DNA of 18,883 nucleotides, taken from the NCBI GenBank assembly GCA_004554385.1, contig SFMO01000178.1, forward strand, positions 1 to 18,883. Direction: 5' to 3'. The notes beneath the pieces were generated by a model, which made no database searches, was not told the DNA's origin, and saw nothing but the letters and a program-made list of their open reading frames with translations. Origin of the DNA: Ruminococcus flavefaciens (GTDB lineage: Bacteria; Bacillota; Clostridia; Oscillospirales; Ruminococcaceae). Shown in pieces: positions 12,780 to 18,883 of this stretch (the first letter of the stretch is position 1; the number at the start of each line of letters is the position of its first letter). A program made the translations under genes and the position numbers.

Positions 12780-15056
12780 ATGGACATCAACAAGACACTT
12801 GCAAAAGAATTCGGACTTAAACAGGAACAGGTCGACAATACCGTTGCTCTTATCGACGACGACAAGACTATACCTTTTATCGCCCGTTACCGTAAGGAGC
12901 TTACAGGCTCCCTCGACGACCAGATACTCCGTGAGCTCTATGACAGACTCATGTACCTCCGCAACCTTGAAAAGCGCAAGGAAGAGGTAACTGCGGCTAT
13001 CACCGAGCAGGAGAAGATGACTCCCGAGATAGAAGCAGCTATCAGTGCGGCAGTTACTCTCGTCGAGGTGGAGGACATCTACCGTCCCTTCAAGCCCAAG
13101 CGCCGTACCCGTGCAAGTATTGCCCGTGAGAATGGTCTCGAGCCGCTGGCTGTTATGCTTATAGAGCAGAAGGATTCTACTGACCCTGAGAAGGAAGCAG
13201 AAGCCTTCATCGACGAAGAAAAGAAGATAAAGGACGCTCAGACTGCACTGCAGGGAGCTATGGACATCATCGCAGAGGATATCTCCGACGATGCAGACAT
13301 CAGAAAGAAGCTCCGTGCTCTTGCAGGCGAAAAGGGAGAGCTTGTTTCAAAGGCTTCCGACCCCGAGGCTGAAAGTGTATATATGAACTACTATGAGTAC
13401 TCCGAGGCTATCCCGAAGGTTGCCAATCACCGTGTTCTCGCCCTTGACAGAGGTGAGAAGGAGGGCTTCCTCAAGGTGTCCGTAACTCTTGATGAGACTA
13501 TTGCAACAGATGTTATCTTCGGCAAGTACATCAAGGCTAACAATGCCTGCGGCGAACTTGTAAGAGCTGCTGCTGCTGACAGCTACAAGAGACTTATTTT
13601 CCCTTCAATAGAGCGTGAGATACGTTCAGAGATGAGCGCAAAGGCTGCCGAGGAATCCATAAAGGTATTCGCAGCAAATCTCCGCCAGATGCTTCTCCAG
13701 CCGCCTCTCAAGAGCAGCGTTATCCTCGGACTTGACCCCGGCTATGCACATGGCTGCAAGACCGCTGTCATAGACGGCACAGGCAAGGTTCTCGATACAG
13801 CTATCATCTATCCTGTAGGCTCTGCAGGCGCAGTTGAGGCTGCAAAGCGCAAGGTCAAGGAGTTTATCCAGAAGTACAACGTAAATGTTATATCTATCGG
13901 AAACGGCACAGCTTCCCGTGAGACCGAGAGCTTTGCCGCAGAGATAGTCAAGGAAGTGCCTCAGGATGTAAGCTACATGGTAGTAAGCGAGGCAGGAGCC
14001 TCAGTATACTCCGCTTCAAAGGTAGCGGCTGAGGAATTCCCCGAGTATGACGTATCTATCAGAGGTGCGATCTCCATTGCCCGCCGTTTGCAGGATCCTC
14101 TTGCAGAGCTTGTAAAGATCGATCCTAAGGCTATCGGTGTAGGTCAGTATCAGCATGATATGCCGCAGGCAAGAATGAGTGAAGCCCTTGGCGGCGTTGT
14201 CGAGGACTGTGTTAACTCAGTGGGCGTTGACCTCAATACTGCGTCTCATTCCCTTCTTTCATATATTGCAGGAATCAATGCAACAGTCGCAAAGAACATT
14301 GTTACCTACCGTGAGGAAAACGGCAGATTCACTGACCGTAAGGAGCTCCTCAAAGTCCCGAAGCTGGGTAAGAAGGCTTTCGAGCAATGCGCAGGCTTCC
14401 TGAGAGTACGCGACGGTAAGAACCCCCTTGATAATACAGCTGTTCACCCCGAGAGCTATGAGGCAGCTTCCTCGCTTCTCAGCGAGTGCGGCTTCACTAT
14501 TGCCGATATCGCAGGCAGCGGAGCTGAGGGCATCACCGAAAAGGCAAACAGCATAGGCATTGAAAATATCAGCAAGTCCCTCGGCATAGGTGTTCCTACC
14601 CTTACCGACATCATCGGCGAGCTCAAAAAGCCCGGCCGCGACCTTCGTGACGAGCTTCCCGCCCCTCTTCTCAGAAGCGGTGACGTTATGGAGATAAAGG
14701 ACTTGAAGCCCGGTATGGAGCTTGTTGGTACAGTCCGCAATATCATCGATTTCGGCTGCTTCGTTGACATCGGTGTCCACGAGGACGGACTTGTTCACAT
14801 CTCTCAGATATGCAGCAAATACATCAAGCACCCTCTCGAAGCTGTAAAGGTGGGCGAGGTAGTTAAGGTAAGAGTACTTGACGTTGACCTCAAGAGAAAC
14901 CGTATCTCCCTTACAATGCGTCTTAACGATGAGGAGGAGAAGAAGCAGCAGAGAAATGAGCGCAGACCTGACAACAGAAAGCGTCAGGACCGCAAGCCAA
15001 AGGGCTTTGATGCGTCACAGCTCCATAACAGCAGCTTCCGTATAAAGCAGAAATAA
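12780..15056 (+). CDS. tex: Tex-family RNA-binding transcription accessory protein
   Basis: A 758-residue protein matching Tex along its full length. Tex is a conserved nucleic-acid-binding protein related to eukaryotic Spt6 and linked to transcription. The N-terminal helical region includes IPFIARYRKELTGSLDD and the EDIYRPFKPKRRTRA signature. A YqgF/RNase H-like domain starts near 312 (LGLDPGYAHGCKTAVID). Helix-hairpin-helix elements lie at ~490-545 (INATVAKNIVTYREENG, then VPKLGKKAFEQCAGFLR). An S1 domain occupies ~645-715 (FGCFVDIGVHEDGLVHIS). The C-terminus is a basic low-complexity tail. AAAGGA at 12768-12773 selects ATG 12780 over the in-frame ATG at 12765, which the site would follow. 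The next gene's ribosome binding site overlaps the stop codon (TAAGGAG). Confidence 0.97.
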   Translation: MDINKTLAKEFGLKQEQVDNTVALIDDDKTIPFIARYRKELTGSLDDQILRELYDRLMYLRNLEKRKEEVTAAITEQEKMTPEIEAAISAAVTLVEVEDIYRPFKPKRRTRASIARENGLEPLAVMLIEQKDSTDPEKEAEAFIDEEKKIKDAQTALQGAMDIIAEDISDDADIRKKLRALAGEKGELVSKASDPEAESVYMNYYEYSEAIPKVANHRVLALDRGEKEGFLKVSVTLDETIATDVIFGKYIKANNACGELVRAAAADSYKRLIFPSIEREIRSEMSAKAAEESIKVFAANLRQMLLQPPLKSSVILGLDPGYAHGCKTAVIDGTGKVLDTAIIYPVGSAGAVEAAKRKVKEFIQKYNVNVISIGNGTASRETESFAAEIVKEVPQDVSYMVVSEAGASVYSASKVAAEEFPEYDVSIRGAISIARRLQDPLAELVKIDPKAIGVGQYQHDMPQARMSEALGGVVEDCVNSVGVDLNTASHSLLSYIAGINATVAKNIVTYREENGRFTDRKELLKVPKLGKKAFEQCAGFLRVRDGKNPLDNTAVHPESYEAASSLLSECGFTIADIAGSGAEGITEKANSIGIENISKSLGIGVPTLTDIIGELKKPGRDLRDELPAPLLRSGDVMEIKDLKPGMELVGTVRNIIDFGCFVDIGVHEDGLVHISQICSKYIKHPLEAVKVGEVVKVRVLDVDLKRNRISLTMRLNDEEEKKQQRNERRPDNRKRQDRKPKGFDASQLHNSSFRIKQK

Positions 15057-15066
15057 GGAGTATGCA

Positions 15067-15708
15067 ATGATTTTCAGAACTGAGGAAAAAGAGTTTGTAT
15101 GTGCAGTGTGCGGCGAAAGCTCAAAGCATGAGATCATTACTGAGCAGGAGGATCCGAAGGGGGCTCCTGATCTGGATATGAGACCTGATGAGCCTGTACG
15201 CTCGGGAATAAAGTACTGGGTCAGCAAGTGCCCGTGCTGCGGATATTGTAATTCCTTCATAAATATACCGGTCAAATTTACAAGAGAGTACCTTGATAGT
15301 CCAAACTACAACAAGGAGGGCGACGATCTTGCAGGAAGATTTATGAAGAAGTCTCTTACCTGCGAGAAGAACAAGGAATGGGAGGAAGCTCTCAAGAGCT
15401 GCATGTATGCGGCATGGGTCTGTGATGATGAGGGCGACAGTGAACGTGCTGCGGAGTGCCGCAGAGCAGCTGTAAGGATATTTGATACCCACGGAACTGT
15501 TTTCAAGGAAAATGCGGATATAAAGCTCCTTACTGCCGATCTTCTCAGACGAAGCGGTGCATTTGACCGTGTTATCCACGATTATAAGAACTATCACTTC
15601 GGCTCGCCGCTTATTATGGCGATAGCTGCTTTTGAGGTAAAGCTTGCTGAGCAGGGGGATGCAGCCTGTCACAAGGCAGACGAGATCCCGGGAGTAAGAG
15701 TAAAATAA
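15067..15708 (+). CDS. Zinc-ribbon protein, DUF2225-like
   Basis: A 213-residue cytoplasmic protein. The N-terminus carries two cysteine pairs, CAVC (12-15) and CPCCGY (55-60), spaced like a zinc ribbon. The remainder (~95-200) is helical with TPR-like patterning (KKSLTCEKNKEWEEALKSCM, then AERRAAVRIF-type helices). The layout resembles DUF2225 proteins, whose function is unknown; I assign the family from overall pattern only. AAGGAG (15055-15060) overlaps the tex stop and places the ATG 10 bases after it, so the gene is likely translationally coupled to tex. It ends at a rho-independent terminator (15718-15755), closing the transcription unit. Confidence 0.8.
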   Translation: MIFRTEEKEFVCAVCGESSKHEIITEQEDPKGAPDLDMRPDEPVRSGIKYWVSKCPCCGYCNSFINIPVKFTREYLDSPNYNKEGDDLAGRFMKKSLTCEKNKEWEEALKSCMYAAWVCDDEGDSERAAECRRAAVRIFDTHGTVFKENADIKLLTADLLRRSGAFDRVIHDYKNYHFGSPLIMAIAAFEVKLAEQGDAACHKADEIPGVRVK

Positions 15709-15717
15709 AATACGGAC

Positions 15718-15755
15718 AGCGGCAGTGTAAAGGTGACTGAGCACTGTCGCTTTTT
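15718..15755 (+). terminator. Rho-independent terminator after the tex operon
   Basis: A 10-bp stem (AGCGGCAGTG, 15718-15727, with CACTGTCGCT, 15742-15751; one G-U pair) is followed by a run of T through 15755, ten bases past the stop. Confidence 0.82.
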
Positions 15756-15856
15756 GCGTTCTGATGTCCGCGGTGCAATGAAGCTTTTTCGGCAGTGAGC
15801 ATTTTTATGCAAACCGCTGAAAAATGTGCGTATTAGGCTAAAATCAACAGTTTTGC

Positions 15857-15886
15857 TTGACATAAAAATGCAATATGTGTTAAAAT
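15857..15886 (+). promoter_or_regulatory. Promoter of the first zinc-ribbon/TM gene
   Basis: TTGACA (15857-15862) is followed after 18 bases by TAAAAT (15881-15886), preceded by TGT as an extended -10. It lies about 37 bp upstream of the start, which has GGAGG at 15911-15915. The 15756-15856 stretch before it shows nothing I can identify. Confidence 0.7.
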
Positions 15887-15922
15887 ATAATTTGTAATAT
15901 AATTTGTTATGGAGGTTTTTTT

Positions 15923-17005
15923 ATGGCATTTTGTAAATTCTGCGGTAAGCAGATTCCTGATGGCGGTGCTTGTGACTGTGCAGCAGCAAAGACAGCTGCA
16001 GCGGCAAGCGAAAAGGCTGAGAATACTGCCGAAGCTGCTAAGGAAGAGGCAGTTCAGGCTGTTGAGACAGTAAAGGAAGAGGCTGCAAATACTGCTGAGA
16101 CAGTTAAGGAAGAAGCAGCAAAGGCTGTAGAAAAAGTTGAAGAGAAGGTCGCTGAGGTAACCGAAAAGGCTGAGGAGAAGGCATCTGAGATCGTTAACGA
16201 AGTCAGAAGCGATGCTGATTCTGCTGCACAGAATGTTCAGCAGAAGGCTGAAAACACAGCACAGCAGGCAAGCAATGGATTCAAGCAGCTCAGCGGAGCT
16301 GATATTGCCAAGAAGGTCGAGGGGATCACAAACAGCATCAATGAGAAGCTGCCGGAGAATGTAAAGAAGAACAAGAGCCTTGTTTATGCAGCAGCAGGCG
16401 CATGCGTACTCCTTCTTCTCCTTATCGTTCTCTGTCTCTGTTCATTGGGCGGAGGTGCTAAGGGAACAGTCAAGAAGTACGTAAATAATACTTACAGCAA
16501 GAAGGGCGGCAAGACCTTCTATTCACTTATGCTGCCAAAGGCTTCTGTCAAGGAGCTCAAGGACGAAGACAAGTTTGATGATCTTGTTGAGGACTACAAC
16601 GACAAGATAGAGGACCTTATAGACGATCTTGAAGGAAAGTCTACAGTTCCTAAGTTTGATAAGATCTCACGCAAGGAGACAATGAAGAAGTCAGAGCTTA
16701 AGAAGGCTGAGAAATATTTCGATAGCATAAACGAAATGTTTGACGCTGACGATGACGACGTAAAGGTACTCAAGGGCTATGAGGTCAGAGTCAAGACAAG
16801 AAGCAGAGATGAAGACGGCGACATTGACCACGATAAGGATACAATGTGCGTTGTTAAGGTAAAGGGCGAAGGCTGGAAGGTAATTCCGTCATCAGCGTCC
16901 GACATCGGAGCATCAGCAAAGCTTCTCCGCGGAATACTTGGTATCAGCTCAAACTTTATGGATGATGAAGACAGCGGCATTGATTTCAGTGATATTTTTG
17001 AATAA
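15923..17005 (+). CDS. Zinc-ribbon, 11-residue-repeat helix, single-TM protein
   Basis: A 360-residue protein that I cannot name. Order: a short zinc ribbon with C4, C7, C17 and C19 (CKFCGK then CDC); an Ala/Glu/Lys-rich helix in which seven 11-residue units run without a break from 40 to 116 (e.g. KEEAVQAVETV, KEEAANTAETV, KEEAAKAVEKV); a linker; one TM segment at ~152-174; and an acidic C-terminal domain (~180-360) containing GGKTFYSL, an IEDLIDDLEGK helix and VPKFDKI. With no signal peptide and an internal TM, the C-terminal domain is probably outside. The 11-mer period suggests an amphipathic or right-handed coiled coil. It is the longer paralog of the next gene, which lacks the repeat helix. 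The design recalls zinc-ribbon/TM envelope proteins such as the TcaA/YvbJ type, but homology is not shown. Own promoter and terminator. Confidence 0.88.
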   Translation: MAFCKFCGKQIPDGGACDCAAAKTAAAASEKAENTAEAAKEEAVQAVETVKEEAANTAETVKEEAAKAVEKVEEKVAEVTEKAEEKASEIVNEVRSDADSAAQNVQQKAENTAQQASNGFKQLSGADIAKKVEGITNSINEKLPENVKKNKSLVYAAAGACVLLLLLIVLCLCSLGGGAKGTVKKYVNNTYSKKGGKTFYSLMLPKASVKELKDEDKFDDLVEDYNDKIEDLIDDLEGKSTVPKFDKISRKETMKKSELKKAEKYFDSINEMFDADDDDVKVLKGYEVRVKTRSRDEDGDIDHDKDTMCVVKVKGEGWKVIPSSASDIGASAKLLRGILGISSNFMDDEDSGIDFSDIFE

Positions 17006-17013
17006 TCAATATG

Positions 17014-17041
17014 ATCCGAAGCAGAAATGCTTCGGATTTTT
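17014..17041 (+). terminator. Terminator 1 of the duplicated junction
   Basis: A 10-bp perfect stem (arm ATCCGAAGCA) with a GAAA tetraloop is followed by five T. It starts 8 bp after the stop of the first zinc-ribbon/TM gene. The -35 of the next promoter begins one base after the T run. Confidence 0.92.
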
Positions 17042-17042
17042 A

Positions 17043-17071
17043 TTGACTTATGGGGGGTTATGTGGTAAAAT
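17043..17071 (+). promoter_or_regulatory. Promoter of the second zinc-ribbon/TM gene
   Basis: TTGACT (17043-17048) and TAAAAT (17066-17071) are 17 bases apart, with TATGTGG giving an extended -10. It abuts terminator 1. The start codon is about 32 bp downstream with GGAGG at 17092-17096. Confidence 0.72.
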
Positions 17072-17103
17072 AGATGTATTGTATTTGTTACGGAGGTCAT
17101 AAA

Positions 17104-17739
17104 ATGCCATATTGCAAGAATTGCGGTAAAAAGACGCCGCTTTTTAAAAAATGCGACTGCACAGCAGCAGAAAAGACCGTAAAGAAGAGCGGAAAGGGCG
17201 TACTTGTTCTGATCGTCTTTTTTGTGTTTTTTATATTGGGGCTGATACTGGGACTGCGTTTAGCAGGCTCGGGAACAAAGGGAACTGTAATGAGATACGT
17301 CAAGGCTGCTTCAAGCAAGAATGGCGGAAAGACGTTCTACTCGCTTACTATGCCCGATGACGCTATAAAGGCTCTTAAGGATAATGGAAAGTACGATGAT
17401 ACAGTTGATGCCTTTAATGACATGATCGAGGACATGATTGATGACCTTGAGGGTAAGGAGTCTGTTCCTAAATTTGATAAGATAGTCAAAAAGCAGAAGC
17501 TTACCAAGGCAGAGCTGAAAAATGCTGAGCAGTACTTTGTGAAACGTGCAGAAAAATACGGTGCAAAGGACGCAAAGATTAAGGTGACAAGAGGTACTGA
17601 GATAAAGTTCAGGACAAAGAAAAAGGACGAGGACGGCGACTATAACTACGAAAAGGCGACAGTGTGCGTTGTTAAGATAAGAGGCGAGGGCTGGAAAATA
17701 ATCCCGTCTGACGCAAAGGGACTTGAATACTACGGATAA
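17104..17739 (+). CDS. Short paralog: zinc-ribbon, single-TM protein
   Basis: A 211-residue tandem paralog of the preceding gene. It keeps the zinc ribbon with C4, C7, C17 and C19 at the same positions, one TM segment (~33-54), and the C-terminal domain with GGKTFYSL, IEDMIDDLEGK, VPKFDKI, KDEDGD and a VCVVKIRGEGWKIIPSDA ending. It lacks the whole 11-residue-repeat helix and linker, so the TM follows the ribbon almost directly. GGAGG at 17092-17096 selects ATG 17104; an in-frame ATG at 17074 lies next to the -10 and has no site. Its own promoter and terminator are near copies of the flanking ones, pointing to a gene-plus-junction duplication. Function unknown. Confidence 0.87.
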   Translation: MPYCKNCGKKTPLFKKCDCTAAEKTVKKSGKGVLVLIVFFVFFILGLILGLRLAGSGTKGTVMRYVKAASSKNGGKTFYSLTMPDDAIKALKDNGKYDDTVDAFNDMIEDMIDDLEGKESVPKFDKIVKKQKLTKAELKNAEQYFVKRAEKYGAKDAKIKVTRGTEIKFRTKKKDEDGDYNYEKATVCVVKIRGEGWKIIPSDAKGLEYYG

Positions 17740-17745
17740 AAAATC

Positions 17746-17773
17746 TCCGAAGCAGAAATGCTTCGGATTTTTT
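17746..17773 (+). terminator. Terminator 2 of the duplicated junction
   Basis: A 9-bp perfect stem (arm TCCGAAGCA) with a GAAA loop and six T, starting 6 bp after the stop. Stem and loop are identical to terminator 1, and the T run is one longer. Confidence 0.92.
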
Positions 17774-17774
17774 A

Positions 17775-17803
17775 TTGACTATTTTGCCAATATATGGTAA
17801 AAT
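17775..17803 (+). promoter_or_regulatory. Promoter of the AEC transporter gene
   Basis: TTGACT (17775-17780) and TAAAAT (17798-17803) are 17 bases apart, with TATGG before the -10. It abuts terminator 2 exactly as the 17043 promoter abuts terminator 1. It gives a leader of about 60 nt before the ATG at 17871. Confidence 0.68.
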
Positions 17804-17870
17804 AATTTGGTCGTGCCAATCACTGAGGGAAGTGCTGGCACAGTTTATATCGGAAAGATGGAGAGATCAA

Positions 17871-18800
17871 ATGGCGTCGACTATATTATATAAGACACTG
17901 ATAATGCTTATCCTTATAGGTGTTGGAGTTTTGTGTGCGAAAACAAAGCTTATCAGTGAGGCATCAAATAAGGATTTGTCGAAATTCGTGCTTCAGGTGG
18001 TAAATCCTGTGGTGATATTTATGTCATATCAGACAGAATACCGTGTGGAGCTCGTCAAGAACCTTCTGCTGACATTTGTTATATCCGCCGCAGTACTGTG
18101 TGCGGTTATACTTCTGTCCTACGTATTTGTGCGCAGCAAGCAGGACAGGGAAACGGAAATAGAACGCTTTTCAGCGGTATATTCAAACTGCGGATTCATG
18201 GGGATACCCCTTGTGGATGCTATCTACCATGAGGAGGGCGTGTTCTACCTTACCGCCTTTATAACTGTTTTCAACCTGATAGTCTGGACTCACGGAGTTA
18301 TCCTTATTTCGGGACAGAAGGACTTCAAACAGGTGGTAAAGGTTTTCTATTCACCTACAATAATAGCTATATTGCTTGGTCTGGTCACTTTTTTTGCACA
18401 GATAAAGCTACCATCAGCTCTTGCCGATTCACTTGGCTTTATCAAGGAACTGAATACACCTATGGCGATGATAGTATCGGGAGTTACCATAGCAGCCACA
18501 AGTCTGCCGAAGCTTCTGAAAAACTACAGGATATACTACGTTTGTCTGCTCAAGCTCCTGATAATGCCTCTGATAATATCGGTGCCGCTGGTCCTTCTGG
18601 GAGGCATAGACGAAAAGGTGCGCATGACTATCCTCATTGCATCAGCAGCTCCTCCTGCGGCTATGTGCACACTCCTCAGCATAAGGTACGGACGCAATTC
18701 TGTATATTCTTCAGAGATTTTTACAGCGGGAACTATACTCTCTGTTGTCACATTACCGCTTGTAGTGAAGGCTACGGAATATTTAACAAAAATACTATAA
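17871..18800 (+). CDS. AEC (auxin efflux carrier) family transporter
   Basis: A 309-residue integral membrane protein with about ten hydrophobic segments. It matches the AEC family of secondary transporters, whose bacterial members move organic acids such as malate or other small anions; the substrate here is unknown. Family-typical stretches: VVNPVVIF with N45-P46 in the first half, SNCGFMGIPL (105-114), a second-half LNTPMAMIVSG (194-204), and ASAAPPAAM (257-265) near the end. Length and layout are normal. GGAGA at 17860-17864 selects ATG 17871; the frame is open upstream to 17775, but that overlaps the promoter. The gene follows the second zinc-ribbon protein with its own promoter, so it is a neighbour and not clearly part of one operon. 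Confidence 0.92.
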   Translation: MASTILYKTLIMLILIGVGVLCAKTKLISEASNKDLSKFVLQVVNPVVIFMSYQTEYRVELVKNLLLTFVISAAVLCAVILLSYVFVRSKQDRETEIERFSAVYSNCGFMGIPLVDAIYHEEGVFYLTAFITVFNLIVWTHGVILISGQKDFKQVVKVFYSPTIIAILLGLVTFFAQIKLPSALADSLGFIKELNTPMAMIVSGVTIAATSLPKLLKNYRIYYVCLLKLLIMPLIISVPLVLLGGIDEKVRMTILIASAAPPAAMCTLLSIRYGRNSVYSSEIFTAGTILSVVTLPLVVKATEYLTKIL

Positions 18801-18847
18801 GTACTTTGGCAAAAACGCTGATTTTATAAAATTTTGCCCTAAAATGT

Positions 18848-18875
18848 TTGAAATTTAATAATAGTGTGTTATAAT
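18848..18875 (+). promoter_or_regulatory. Promoter for a gene beyond the right edge
   Basis: TTGAAA (18848-18853) is followed after 16 bases by TATAAT (18870-18875), with TGT directly before it as an extended -10. It points rightward off the window. There is no obvious terminator between the AEC stop and this promoter, only a weak GGCAAAA/TTTTGCC pairing. Confidence 0.5.
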
Positions 18876-18883
18876 ATAATTAC

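Noticed and set aside
4114..15795. Similar short strings ATGAAACTTTTTCGG (near 4114) and ATGAAGCTTTTTCGG (near 15778)
   Set aside because: Only about 15 bases match, the flanks differ, and the frames stop after 14 and 6 codons. Too little to call a repeat or a leader peptide.

Overview
The window looks like a chromosomal segment of a Gram-positive gut or rumen Ruminococcus-type bacterium (Oscillospirales). The best clue is a secreted protein ending in a type I dockerin whose second half has the stretched loop (ADVNNTGDGITLMDA) that I associate with Ruminococcus cellulosomal proteins. The strong AGGAGG-type ribosome binding sites, consensus sigma-A promoters and short U-tailed terminators agree with this. 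I see no phage, IS transposase, CRISPR, tRNA or rRNA gene.

Layout. (1) 1-3933, minus strand: a cyclic-di-GMP signalling block. A membrane GGDEF-EAL protein with its own promoter and terminator is followed by a soluble degenerate-GGDEF/EAL phosphodiesterase, then by the start of a membrane protein that runs off the left edge. (2) 4398-4877, plus: a VanZ-like membrane protein, possibly with a 48-codon overlapping ORF. (3) 5067-8050, plus: a compact three-gene GDP-D-glycero-alpha-D-manno-heptose pathway: HddA kinase, an HddC-GmhB fusion and GmhA isomerase. It makes the activated heptose from sedoheptulose 7-phosphate; no heptosyltransferase is visible. (4) 8091-9650, minus: the dockerin protein, convergent with the heptose operon across a shared bidirectional terminator. 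(5) 9651-10225: a gene-free stretch with a perfect consensus promoter (TTGACA-17-TATAAT) that fires into a chain of seven hairpins bounded by two identical 44-bp repeats. It is either a structured RNA or leader, or a dispersed repeat element. (6) 10226-11561, plus: a DEDDh exonuclease and a YjbR protein with an EVE/PUA-like C-terminus. (7) 11706-15708, plus: an alpha/beta hydrolase with a broken nucleophile elbow, Tex, and a zinc-ribbon protein. (8) 15923-18800, plus: two tandem zinc-ribbon/single-TM paralogs, the first carrying an inserted 11-residue-repeat helix, then an AEC-family transporter. The terminator-promoter junctions between these three genes are near duplicates.

Most interesting items: the promoter-driven hairpin array at 9867-10180, the hendecad-repeat zinc-ribbon protein and its duplicated junctions, the catalytically altered hydrolase, and the division of labour between the two GGDEF-EAL proteins. 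Function calls rest on motifs read by eye; no database search was run.
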